This document shows, piece by piece, positions 8,459 through 16,943 of a DNA stretch of 64,000 nucleotides. Location of the stretch: NCBI GenBank assembly GCA_965238215.1, contig OZ250180.1:2356001-2420000 (forward strand), in the 5' to 3' direction. How positions within the stretch are numbered: position 1 is the first letter of the stretch; each line of letters begins with the position of its first letter. Source of the stretch: JAPULR01 sp965238215. GTDB lineage: Bacteria; Chloroflexota; Dehalococcoidia; Lucifugimonadales; GCA-2712585. The notes beneath the pieces are model-generated. The model had not been told where the DNA came from. It ran no database searches and worked only from the letters and a program-made list of their open reading frames with translations. Made by a program: the position numbers and the translations under genes.

Positions 8459-9370
8459 CTAATTGTCTTCGGCGAAGGAAGGCTGGGGCGCCCGTATAAC
8501 GCCCGCCGACTGGGCTGCGCCGATGAGTTCGGCTTTCTCGTCGGGCGAAAGGGAAGGAATAGGAAGCCGCGGGTCGCCGCAATCCTGCCCAACGACCACG
8601 CTGGTCAACGCCTTGCAGGTGGCCTGCATTCCGTAGCGGGCCGCCAGGTCGATGAGGACGTTCGCCTTACGCTGGAATTCCTGAGCCGCGGTTATATCGC
8701 CCTGCTGGTAAGCCCGATATGCCCCCACCCATAGCTCCGGGGCAACGGTCAGTGGTCCGTCCACAACACCGATAGCACCTGTCATCAGGGCGGAAAGGAA
8801 GAGGGAGCCGCTGCCAGTGAACACCGCCAACCCCATGTCCCTAAAGCGGCGGATATTGTTGAAGTCGGGCGCGGAGTGCTTGACGCCGGCCACCATGGGA
8901 ACCTCCCTAACCACCTTTTCCATGAGCGGAGCGGTGAACTCCACGCCGGTGTATTTGGGCTGGTTGTAGATGAAGAGGGGCAGGCCGGAAGCGTCAACCA
9001 CGGCGCGGAAGTGGTCGATGATGGCCTGGTCGGAGGGATGATAGAAGAAGGGGGGCACACATGCTATGGCGTCGGCTCCGGCGTCGCCGGCTGCACGAGC
9101 CATTCGGGCGGAACTCCTTGTGGTCAACGCTCCCACGTGAACAATAGAGGCGGCCCTGCCCTTGCAGAGCTCTGCCGAAATCTCTGTGGTGCGTATGACT
9201 TCATCCTCAGTCAGCAGCACGCTTTCGCCGGTGCCGCCGCTGATCCAGAAGCCGTCAACCCCCGCTTGAATGTTGGACTCTATGACGCGCCGATAAACGG
9301 CCTCGTTGAACTCCCCTTCCGCGTCGAAGGGTGTGATGGTGGCGGCTACTACGCCCTTGAACTCCGTCAT
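8459..9370 (-). CDS. Dihydrodipicolinate synthase / N-acetylneuraminate lyase family aldolase
   Basis: A 303-residue class I aldolase-fold protein. It shows GGTGES (45-50), the catalytic Tyr135 (FIYNQP) and the Schiff-base Lys164 (AGVKHSAPDF). The GGTGES loop and YNQP replace the GTTGE and YNVPGRT (with its Arg) that characterise true DapA, and a separate canonical dapA lies at 31.5 kb, so this is a paralogue that forms or cleaves a C-C bond to pyruvate or a related keto acid. A good ribosome site (GGAGAG) lies inside the end of hyuA, and the ATG is only 2 nt after that stop. It is therefore tightly coupled to the hydantoinase genes and likely acts in the same catabolic route. Confidence 0.85.
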   Translation of the reverse strand: MTEFKGVVAATITPFDAEGEFNEAVYRRVIESNIQAGVDGFWISGGTGESVLLTEDEVIRTTEISAELCKGRAASIVHVGALTTRSSARMARAAGDAGADAIACVPPFFYHPSDQAIIDHFRAVVDASGLPLFIYNQPKYTGVEFTAPLMEKVVREVPMVAGVKHSAPDFNNIRRFRDMGLAVFTGSGSLFLSALMTGAIGVVDGPLTVAPELWVGAYRAYQQGDITAAQEFQRKANVLIDLAARYGMQATCKALTSVVVGQDCGDPRLPIPSLSPDEKAELIGAAQSAGVIRAPQPSFAEDN

Positions 9371-9372
9371 CT

Positions 9373-11472
9373 TTACTCTCCTTTTCCTGTGTCGATGATA
9401 AGCTCGCCCACCGAACCTACAGTCGCTGCGTGGCCGGGCAGTATTGTTACGGACGAGTCGAACTGGCAGACCATGGCCGGGCCTCTAATGACATTATCTC
9501 TCAGTAACCTCACCCTATCATAATGAGGGCATTCAAGCCAACCATTACCTTTGAAGAACACCCGCCTCTGACCAATGAGGGCGCCCGAAGGGTCGGAGTC
9601 TCCGGCGGCGAGTAGGGCACGCTGGGGCTTGGGAACGCGACCGGCGGCGCGGCACTTGACGTTGACCACCTCCACCGGGGCGCTCGGATCGCTATGACCG
9701 TAGCTTTGCCGGTGGAGGCTGTGGAAGGTCGCGAGGATATTCTCCAACTCGGCTTCGCTCTCCAGATTCTCGTTTACCGGGACCTCAAGCTCGAAGTTCT
9801 GACGAACGTATCGCATCTCCAGAAACTGCTCTACAACCTGATTTTCCTCAGCGATTCCCTCGTCCCTGAGGGTCTGGCGGCAGCTCTCCGCCTGGGCAGC
9901 CAGGCTCTCCCGTATGGCGGGCAGATTTGCCGGTTCGGCGCGGAGGAATCGAGTGGTGGCGGCACCGGTCTGAACATCGCTGATGACGAGACCCATGGCA
10001 GAAAACAGCCCCGGGTCCGGCGGGATGACGATGCGGGCCACGCCCAACTCTTCCGCCAGATCGCCAGCGTGGAGGGGCCCGGCGCCCCCGTGGGCCATGA
10101 GGACGAATCTTTTCGGGTCGAATCCCCGGCTTACCGAAACCACTCTAAGGATGCGCACCATGTTGGCGTTCACCACGTCTAGGATGCCCTGGGCCGCTTC
10201 AGAGGTAGACATTCCCAGCGGCCCGCCGATTTTCTCCTCTATGGCGCGTTGGGACAACTCCGGCTGGATCTTCATCCGACCGCCCAAGAAGAAATCCGGG
10301 CTGATCCGTCCCAAGACAACGTTGGCGTCGGTAACCGTAGGCTCCATGCCGCCGGCGCCGTAACAGGCGGGGCCGGGGTCGGCGCCGGCGCTGGCAGGCC
10401 CCACCTTCAAGAGTCCAGCGACGTCCACCTGGGCCACGCTGCCGCCGCCGGCGCTGCACTCCACCAAGTCGATTGAGGGGGTTCTGACGGGCAAGCCCGT
10501 AATTCGGATGCCATAGAAGCCGGTGGCCTCTTTGCCTATTTCCAGCATGCTGACGATTGAGGGCTTGCCTTCCTGTATCAGGCTGGCCTTGGCTGTGGTG
10601 CCCCCCATGTCGAAAGAGATAATGTCCGGCAAATCCAGGCGCAGTCCCAGGTCCACGGCGGCCAGCACCCCGGCGGCAGGGCCGGACTCAAGGGTAAAGT
10701 GAGGCCGCCGCATCTCGACTTCGGCGCTGGCCATCCCACCGGAGGACTGCATTATGTAGAGTTTGGGGGGAGGAGCAAGCTCCCGCGCCAGGCTTCGTTG
10801 CAGTTCATCCACGTAATGTTGGAAACCGGGGCCGATGTAGGCGACCGTCGCGACGGTGCTGGAGCGTTCGAATTCCCGGAACTCGGGAGAAAGCTCAGAG
10901 GAAACGGCCAGATAGACGCCAGGCAGCGTCTCTTCCAGAATCTCCTTCACCCGCGCTTCATGGTCGGCGTTGGCGTAGGAATTGAGCAGGCAGACGGCCA
11001 CGGCTTCCACGCCCTGGGCCTTTAAGATTTCCACGCAGCGGTGCACGTCTTCTTCACAAAGGGGCAGAACTACCCGGCCGCGGCTGTCTATCCGCTCTGA
11101 AACCTCCAGCCGTAGGTGGCGCGGGGCCAATGGCGCGGGCCGGTCCACGTCCCAGCGGTAGAAGTGGGGTCGGGTCTGACGCCCGATGGCGAGCACGTCG
11201 CGAAAACCCTTGGTAGCGATGAGACCAATCTTGGCGCCGGTGCGGGAAAGGACGGTGTTGGTGTTGACCGTGGTGCCGTGGGCCATGAGCCACAGGCCTG
11301 ACAGTCCGCGAGGGGCAGCGGCGAAGTGACTCACTCCGGCCATGACGGAGCGGGATGGATCTTCGGGTGTGGAGGGGGTCTTGAAGGTGTAGAGAAGGCC
11401 CGAATCTTCGTCAAAGAGGATGTGGTCGGTGAAGGTTCCGCCCACGTCAACGCCCAGACGGAGTCCGGTCAT
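9373..11472 (-). CDS. hyuA: Hydantoinase/oxoprolinase family subunit A
   Basis: A 699-residue ATP-dependent amidohydrolase of the HyuA family (N-methylhydantoinase A, 5-oxoprolinase N-half, acetone carboxylase beta). The N-terminal ASKHA motif GVDVGGTFTDHILFD opens the hydantoinase/oxoprolinase N-terminal domain (about 3-185). A central hydantoinase A domain follows, with SFDMGGTTAKA and ECSAGGGSVAQVD, then PDPGLFSAMG in the C-terminal part. Length is normal for the family. Start ATG 11472 has AAGGAGA about 8 nt upstream. It is paired with the B subunit 54 nt upstream. Predicted reaction: ATP-driven opening of a cyclic amide ring. Hydantoin, oxoproline or another lactam cannot be told apart by eye. 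Confidence 0.88.
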   Translation of the reverse strand: MTGLRLGVDVGGTFTDHILFDEDSGLLYTFKTPSTPEDPSRSVMAGVSHFAAAPRGLSGLWLMAHGTTVNTNTVLSRTGAKIGLIATKGFRDVLAIGRQTRPHFYRWDVDRPAPLAPRHLRLEVSERIDSRGRVVLPLCEEDVHRCVEILKAQGVEAVAVCLLNSYANADHEARVKEILEETLPGVYLAVSSELSPEFREFERSSTVATVAYIGPGFQHYVDELQRSLARELAPPPKLYIMQSSGGMASAEVEMRRPHFTLESGPAAGVLAAVDLGLRLDLPDIISFDMGGTTAKASLIQEGKPSIVSMLEIGKEATGFYGIRITGLPVRTPSIDLVECSAGGGSVAQVDVAGLLKVGPASAGADPGPACYGAGGMEPTVTDANVVLGRISPDFFLGGRMKIQPELSQRAIEEKIGGPLGMSTSEAAQGILDVVNANMVRILRVVSVSRGFDPKRFVLMAHGGAGPLHAGDLAEELGVARIVIPPDPGLFSAMGLVISDVQTGAATTRFLRAEPANLPAIRESLAAQAESCRQTLRDEGIAEENQVVEQFLEMRYVRQNFELEVPVNENLESEAELENILATFHSLHRQSYGHSDPSAPVEVVNVKCRAAGRVPKPQRALLAAGDSDPSGALIGQRRVFFKGNGWLECPHYDRVRLLRDNVIRGPAMVCQFDSSVTILPGHAATVGSVGELIIDTGKGE

Positions 11473-11526
11473 TCCCTGGATTCTCCTTCGTTGACGGTAG
11501 ACGGGGCGAAAGACGGGCGGGCGGAT

Positions 11527-13263
11527 CTAGTCATGGGAGCGCATCTCTCGTCGGAGGTCTGCCGTAGCCTGCGAGTGCACCTTCAGGCTATCGGGATCTA
11601 TCACCACGCCGTAATCACGCCGTGCCGCCTCGATTGTCACCAGCCCGTCCAGAACGTCCTGCGCCACCAAGCGGGGGTCTCGATCCAGCGGGCTGCCGTA
11701 GCCGCCGCCGCCGCCGGCAAAGATGGCAACGACGTCGCCGGGGCCAACGGGTACGAAGGTCGCTTCCCGATGAAGGGTTTCGGCGCTGTCGGAATCGGGG
11801 TTGCGGACAATGCGGGTCAGCGTACCGTCGTCGCCGTCAAGAAGTCCGGGGCCGGGAATCTTGTGCCGATTGGAGTGGACGCCCACGAAGGAGTCTATCA
11901 GCATGCGCCAATCCTTCCGAATGCCGACGCCGCCGCGAAAGCGGCCCGGGCCGCCGGAGTCGGGGATGTATTCCAGCCTGTCGGCCATCATTGGAAACTC
12001 CTGCTCCATTGCCTCTATGGGAAGGTTTGACGTTATGTGCACGCCGTTGATGCCGTCTTTGTCGGGCCGTGCTCCGCCGCCCCCGCCGACGGTCTCGTAG
12101 TAGATGAAAGAGTTGGGTGGCTGGGCGCTAAAGCCCATGCCGTGGGTGCCGTGACCGCCCGCCTCGATGCCCTTCTTCACCGCGCCGGAGAGGGCAAGAA
12201 AGAGGGAGTCCGGTATCTGGGAAGCCACCTCGTAGCGGGCGCCGAGGGGGGATGGGGCCTGGCAGTTAACGAGGCAGTTATCAGGAGCAACAACCTCAAT
12301 GGCCCGCTCAAAGCCCGCGTTGGGCTGCACTTCCGGATCGAGGATGGAGCGGAGTACCCAGAAGACCACGGTAACGGTGCCATGATAGGGCATGTTTATG
12401 CCAAACTTGGCCGGGCCGCCCGTGCCGGCGTAGTCCACCTTAATGTGAGGCTCAGGCCTGTGGCGGACGGTTACTTTTACGCGGATGGGAATTGGCTCGT
12501 CGCTGTCCATGTCGTCGTCGAGATGGTCCAGGGCCTCGTAGTCGCCCTCGGCGAGAGACAGAATACCATGGCGTGTTTTGACCTCCGCCACGTCCAAAAG
12601 CTGCTCCAGCGCGTCAGTGAGAACCTGTACGTCGTATTGGGCCGCCAAGTCCTTCATCCGGCGAGCGCCCAGCATGAGGGATCCCATGTGGGCGCGAATG
12701 TCCCCGTCCCGATTGTGGGGGTCTCGAACGTTGAGGAGCACTATGTCCAGGATGTCCTGCTGGACCTCTCCTGCTTTCTGAAGGCGGACCAGCGGGATTC
12801 GAAGGCCCTCCTGGTATATCTCCGTGGCGTCGCCGAGGGCCGCCTGGCCCGGAGCCTTGCCGCCTACGTCGGGCCAGTGGCCCGTGTTGGCGACGAAGGC
12901 CACCAGCTCTCCCTGGTGGAAGACCGGCGTCACGAAGGTTACGTCGGCCAGGTGGGAAGGTCCGCCGCTGTACGGGTCGTTGACGATGAACACGTCCCCA
13001 TCTTGAAGGGTCTCCTTGGGAAAGCGGCGCAGCAGGGTCTCGCCGGTGAACATGAAGGAGCTGAGGTGCATGGGCAGGCTCATGTCGCTAATGCAGACGA
13101 CCCGCCCTTGGGCGTCCATTATTACGGAGGAGCAGTCCTGCCGCTCCTTGATGTTGGTGGAGTATGCGGACTTTATGAGGCCGACCAGGATTTCGTCTGC
13201 AATGGAGGCCAGACTGTTGCCGATTATTTCAACGGTAATTGGGTTAAGTCTGGACTGAGCCAA
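11527..13263 (-). CDS. hyuB: Hydantoinase/oxoprolinase family subunit B
   Basis: A 578-residue HyuB-family protein. Family features include NPITVEIIGNSL at the N-terminus, DCSSVIMDAQGRVV, NDPYSGGPSHLADV, NTGHWPDVGG, and the Gly-rich GGPGRFRGGVGIRKDW and AGGGGGYGSP near the C-terminus. It forms the ATP-dependent ring-opening enzyme with the A subunit encoded next. The only usable start is TTG 13263: an in-frame stop lies about 55 nt upstream with no ATG or GTG between, and no clear ribosome site is present. It is the first gene of the minus-strand cluster. No promoter is obvious in the 106 bp before it. Confidence 0.87.
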   Translation of the reverse strand: MAQSRLNPITVEIIGNSLASIADEILVGLIKSAYSTNIKERQDCSSVIMDAQGRVVCISDMSLPMHLSSFMFTGETLLRRFPKETLQDGDVFIVNDPYSGGPSHLADVTFVTPVFHQGELVAFVANTGHWPDVGGKAPGQAALGDATEIYQEGLRIPLVRLQKAGEVQQDILDIVLLNVRDPHNRDGDIRAHMGSLMLGARRMKDLAAQYDVQVLTDALEQLLDVAEVKTRHGILSLAEGDYEALDHLDDDMDSDEPIPIRVKVTVRHRPEPHIKVDYAGTGGPAKFGINMPYHGTVTVVFWVLRSILDPEVQPNAGFERAIEVVAPDNCLVNCQAPSPLGARYEVASQIPDSLFLALSGAVKKGIEAGGHGTHGMGFSAQPPNSFIYYETVGGGGGARPDKDGINGVHITSNLPIEAMEQEFPMMADRLEYIPDSGGPGRFRGGVGIRKDWRMLIDSFVGVHSNRHKIPGPGLLDGDDGTLTRIVRNPDSDSAETLHREATFVPVGPGDVVAIFAGGGGGYGSPLDRDPRLVAQDVLDGLVTIEAARRDYGVVIDPDSLKVHSQATADLRREMRSHD

Positions 13264-13369
13264 AGCAAGTTTTTCAGGCGTATCGCAGGGAAGGCGAAAT
13301 GGGGGCTTCGAACCGCCCTAAAGGATAGGGCCAGCCCCTAACTGGTGTCAACATGGGGAGCGACCCGCT

Positions 13370-14116
13370 TCATCGCGGCTCATAGCCACATTCTCCATAC
13401 ACCTCCCCATCTATGCAATCGTCAGGGCGGTGCTCTCTCAAATCCGCAATGAGTCGCTCCAGGGCATCCCTGTCCTTGGTATTCAGCACGTAGACCTCAA
13501 ATCCCTCTACATAGACCAAATTATCAGTGCTTCTTCTTATAGTTCTCGCCGGCAATCCAATTTCTCGGAACAGCCCCTTAGGGATGAAGTAAATTTCCAA
13601 GGTATATCCCCCAGGCTCAACGTCATACCAATAGTAGTGCCGCCGGGCAACTTTGTTATAGAGGCGGGCCTTGTACATAAGATTATGCTTGTCCAGCCTC
13701 TCCTTCACCCCCTCACGTCGTAGCTCCTTATCACCCTTGGGCTGCTCATCAGAGAACATCATTGGAACAGCCATTATGCCCAGAATCAGGCCCAGGACCA
13801 GAATGACCGCAGCCCCCAAAGGGGCCAGTCTGTAAGAAAACCGAATCTGTTCAGCCTTCGAATCGGAGTGCCCGGCAGGGACCTCCAGCCATAAGCGATG
13901 TGCATGGTACACATTCCAAACAAGCATCGGAGCTATAACGAACACCATGCCTGCCACAAACGGAGGAGAGCCGAAAATCAGCGCAATTGTGATGAAAGTT
14001 CCCAGAAACGCGCTGAACAGGAAGTGAATAGCAAACTGCCGAAAGCGCCCCAGTAACAGATAGCCTGCCCCAAAACCTGGAAACAGGATGAGCAACACCG
14101 CTATTAGATGAACCAT
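13370..14116 (-). CDS. Small integral membrane protein of unknown function
   Basis: A 248-residue protein I do not recognise. It has about four hydrophobic helices: residues 2-22, 30-50 and 53-68 close together, then a fourth (about 98-118, LGAAVILVLGLILGIMAV) after a short polar stretch. A soluble C-terminal half of about 130 residues follows, rich in charged and Tyr residues (RRHYYWYDVEPGGYTLEIYF) and ending CIDGEVYGECGYEPR with two Cys. Codon use is somewhat more AT-rich and less biased than in its neighbours, which could mean later acquisition. It lies between hyuB and a D-aminoacylase-type gene on the same strand but is separated from both (106 and 269 bp), so operon membership is doubtful. 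ATG 14116 has no strong ribosome site. Confidence 0.65.
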   Translation of the reverse strand: MVHLIAVLLILFPGFGAGYLLLGRFRQFAIHFLFSAFLGTFITIALIFGSPPFVAGMVFVIAPMLVWNVYHAHRLWLEVPAGHSDSKAEQIRFSYRLAPLGAAVILVLGLILGIMAVPMMFSDEQPKGDKELRREGVKERLDKHNLMYKARLYNKVARRHYYWYDVEPGGYTLEIYFIPKGLFREIGLPARTIRRSTDNLVYVEGFEVYVLNTKDRDALERLIADLREHRPDDCIDGEVYGECGYEPR

Positions 14117-14385
14117 GCTACTCTAGGATGCTTGTGGGAAGTCCCGGGAGTGGAGAATCTTCTCCTCGGCGCCACCCACATGCCAGATTAGGCTCGCTCA
14201 CACTGACGAAGGATCAATTTCATCAGTCGTAATAGTCGTCCGTTAGTCGGAACTCATCTCAGTGGCGGCGACGACGACTCGTCGACAGACTCTTGAATGC
14301 CACTAGTAGTCGGATTGACTTGGGCAGTCCTGCTACTCGCAAGGAAGGGACTTCCTTGTGGCTGCTTGCGGCGACGCGTCCACTC

Positions 14386-16077
14386 TCAGCGGGCGTACTT
14401 GCTGTTGCGGAGAACCTGGCCTGGGAGGGCGCCGGTGTGCTCTCCCCCTTCGATAAGCACCTGGCCGTTGACGATGGTGTATTCGATCCCTTGGGCGAAC
14501 TGGGCCAGCCGCTTGCTGCCTCCGGGGAAGTCGTAGACCTCTTCCGGCTCCAGGGGGCCGATAGTGTCCAGGTCGAAGACTACGAGATCCGCCGCCAACC
14601 CTTCCTTAAGAAGGCCTCTTTCCTGGATGTCGAAGAGTTCCGCGGGAATGGAGGTCAGCTTCTGGACGGCCTTTTCTGGCGACAGAATCTTCTTCTCGCG
14701 AACCCAGTGGCCCAAGAAGTAGGTGCTGTAGCCGTAGCCCGCGTCGAAGATGACGTGGGCGCCGCCGTCGGAGAGACCGATGACGGGGTGCGGACTTGTG
14801 AGCATGGTGGTCATGGCCGCTTCGTCGCCCCCGCTCTGGTTGAGCTCGAAGCCCGTCTCCAGATTTTCCTCCAGGACCAGGTCGAGGAAGGCGTCGAGCA
14901 CGTCCTTCCCCTGCTCCGCCGCCAACTGGTCGATGCTCTTGCCTGTTAGACCGCGGTTCTTGTCCAGCGCAGGCTTTGTTATGAAGAAGTGGTCCCAGCG
15001 ACGGGAGAAAGCGTTGAAGGCCACTTCCGCCCCTTCTACAGCCTCTAGCCGGAGACGGCGACGGGTGTCGGGGTCCCGGAAGGCCGCGATCTTCTGGTCC
15101 GGCGTTCCTTCCATTATCGGCTTCCAGGAGGGCAGCCGGTCGAAGACCTGGGCGTTGAGCATGGTGAAGCGGGTGTTGTTGCTACGAGGACTGATGAGGG
15201 GGTAGGCCCGGTTGCCCTTGCCGACGGTGTCCGTCACGTAGTCCAGATGCTCCCGCCACTGGTTGGGCGCGCTCCAGCGGTGGGTAATGTTGTTGTACAC
15301 CACGGGCCGGTTGGTGGCAGCGGAAAGGCGGCTGCATAGGCCGTCCTTCATCTCCGGGGCCGTGCCTCCGCCGCATTGTAGAATGCCTGCACCCAAGTCT
15401 CCCACCACGGAGGCGAGGGCGAAGAGCTCCTCCTCCGGCGCGACGATGGCCGGAAGGGGCTTGCCCGTCAGGTCGAAGTGTCCCATGTTGCGCGAAACGG
15501 AAAGGCCCAGAGCGCCGGCATCCATCCCCTCCTTCACCAGGCGCTTCATGGCTTGAATCTCCGAATTGGTCGCATCCCGCTCCTGGGATTCGCCGCCCAT
15601 GACGTAGCGTCGGACGGCGGAATGGCCTACGAGAACGCCCACGTTGACGCCAAGATTGCCGTCTATGGCTTCGATGTACTCCGGCACTGTGTTCCATGAC
15701 CAGTTAATGCCCTCCTGTAGAGACTCGATGGGGATAGCCTCCACTCGGGAGAGCATCTGGGCCAGGGCGTAGTGGTCCTCGTCACGCACGGGAGCCAGGG
15801 AGAGGGAGCAGTTGCCGATAACTACAGAGGTTGCACCGTGATAGCAGGAGAAGGTGCAGAGGGGGTCCCAGGTTACCTGGGCGTCGTAATGGCAATGGTT
15901 GTCGATGAACCCCGGGGCGACCGCCAGCCCTTGGGCGTCGATGACCCGATGGGCGGCGCCGCTTACTTTGCCGACGCCGTGGATTATACCTTCCTTTACG
16001 GCAACGGATCCTTCAAAGGACGGGCCACCGGAGCCGTCGATAATCCTTGCGTTCTCGATGAGCAGATCGTAAGCCAT
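14386..16077 (-). CDS. N-acyl-D-amino-acid deacylase-type amidohydrolase
   Basis: A 563-residue amidohydrolase of the D-aminoacylase group. An N-terminal sandwich domain (LLIENARIIDGSG) is followed by the metal motif FIDNHCHYDAQVTWDP (His61, His63), GNCSLSLAP and GHSAVRRYVMG. A late IGLSDGGAHV carries the conserved Asp, and a C-terminal GLAADLVVFDLDTI returns to the sandwich domain. Length fits this group, which removes acyl groups from N-acyl-D-amino acids and related compounds. ATG 16077 is preceded by GGGAGG. Its location near hydantoinase, amidase and deaminase genes fits a shared role in organic nitrogen use, but the 269-bp and 106-bp gaps argue for separate transcription. Confidence 0.83.
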   Translation of the reverse strand: MAYDLLIENARIIDGSGGPSFEGSVAVKEGIIHGVGKVSGAAHRVIDAQGLAVAPGFIDNHCHYDAQVTWDPLCTFSCYHGATSVVIGNCSLSLAPVRDEDHYALAQMLSRVEAIPIESLQEGINWSWNTVPEYIEAIDGNLGVNVGVLVGHSAVRRYVMGGESQERDATNSEIQAMKRLVKEGMDAGALGLSVSRNMGHFDLTGKPLPAIVAPEEELFALASVVGDLGAGILQCGGGTAPEMKDGLCSRLSAATNRPVVYNNITHRWSAPNQWREHLDYVTDTVGKGNRAYPLISPRSNNTRFTMLNAQVFDRLPSWKPIMEGTPDQKIAAFRDPDTRRRLRLEAVEGAEVAFNAFSRRWDHFFITKPALDKNRGLTGKSIDQLAAEQGKDVLDAFLDLVLEENLETGFELNQSGGDEAAMTTMLTSPHPVIGLSDGGAHVIFDAGYGYSTYFLGHWVREKKILSPEKAVQKLTSIPAELFDIQERGLLKEGLAADLVVFDLDTIGPLEPEEVYDFPGGSKRLAQFAQGIEYTIVNGQVLIEGGEHTGALPGQVLRNSKYAR

Positions 16078-16164
16078 GGTTAAACCTCCCTCGCCTGTAT
16101 GAACCTAATGTAGTTTGGCTGGGCTGGGAGTGTCAAGGCCAAGGGCTTCCAGGCGGGTCGCGTA

Positions 16165-16193
16165 TTGCCCAATGGCCGCCACCTTACTATACT
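16165..16193 (+). promoter_or_regulatory. Sigma70-type promoter for the LON-domain gene
   Basis: TTGCCC (16165-16170), a 17-nt spacer and TATACT (16188-16193), about 32 nt before ATG 16226. Nine of twelve positions match consensus with ideal spacing. Confidence 0.5.
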
Positions 16194-16225
16194 TGTAGGT
16201 AAAGGTTGTGTTGAGGTAACGGATC

Positions 16226-16870
16226 ATGGAAGAGTTTGAAACCCTTCCGCTCTTTCCCTTGAATATGGTGCTTTTTCCGGGTGCGTCACTTCCCCTACGC
16301 ATCTTCGAGAACCGATACAAGGTTATGATTGGCGAATGCATCGAGATGAAGCAGGCCTTCGGCGTTGTGCTCATCAAGGAAGGGCCGGAAGTGGGTGGAA
16401 CGGCCCAGCCTCATCGGGTTGGCACGACGGCTCGAATCCTCAAGGCAGAACCCGGCGGCGAGGCGATGTACCGTATTCAGACGGTGGGGGAACGGCGCTT
16501 TCGCATCATTAACATCATCGACGGCAATCCTTACTTGAAGGCCGAGGTGGAGTATATGGAGGAGGCGGCGACGGACGACCTGGGCGATCTCACGCAGAGG
16601 GTGTCCGCCAGCCTGAGCGAATATCTGCAGTTGGTGGTGAGCTTCAAGAAGGGCTGGATTCAAACCGTTGACACCCCTCAAGAGCCGCTGGCCCTCTCCT
16701 ACGCCGCTTCTCAAGCGGTAACCTACCCTCCGATGGTAGGCCAATACCTGCTTCAGATTCAGTCGGTGAAGGAACGGTTGGAGCGAGTGCTGCCCCTGCT
16801 GGGAGAGAGAACGGAGCTTCTCAGGGAAGAGATGGGCAAGCAGCAACGTTTCCGCGAGCGGTTAAACTAA
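16226..16870 (+). CDS. LON N-terminal-domain (peptidase S16 substrate-binding) protein
   Basis: A 214-residue stand-alone LON substrate-binding domain. It opens with LPLFPLNMVLFPGASLPLRIFENRYK, typical of the Lon N-terminal beta-domain, followed by the RILKAEPGGEAMYRIQTVGERRFRI strands and a helical C-terminal half (YLLQIQSVKERLERVLPLL). There is no AAA+ or protease domain, so it is not Lon itself. Such proteins are common in bacteria; their function is unclear and may involve binding of unfolded protein. Start ATG 16226 has GAGGT about 9 nt upstream and a promoter match further up. It is monocistronic, convergent with the next gene. Confidence 0.85.
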   Translation: MEEFETLPLFPLNMVLFPGASLPLRIFENRYKVMIGECIEMKQAFGVVLIKEGPEVGGTAQPHRVGTTARILKAEPGGEAMYRIQTVGERRFRIINIIDGNPYLKAEVEYMEEAATDDLGDLTQRVSASLSEYLQLVVSFKKGWIQTVDTPQEPLALSYAASQAVTYPPMVGQYLLQIQSVKERLERVLPLLGERTELLREEMGKQQRFRERLN

Positions 16871-16943
16871 CTAGAAAGGATAGCCGGATTTTCTTCCCCA
16901 TCCCTTGCATCTGCCCAAGGCAGAATTTGCCCTATATCAACAG

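Noticed and set aside
8459..9370. Second dapA for lysine synthesis
   Set aside because: It lacks the YNxPGRT Arg and GTTGE loop of true DapA and is tied to hydantoinase genes, whereas a canonical dapA sits with dapB and asd.
10105..10130. tRNA T-loop-like GGGTCGAATCCCC
   Set aside because: It lies inside hyuA coding sequence and no cloverleaf arms can be drawn around it.
12037..13341. A 434-residue plus-strand ORF
   Set aside because: It lies entirely antisense to hyuB, whose protein is clearly conserved; the ORF is His/Val/Gly-rich in the manner of GC-rich antisense frames.
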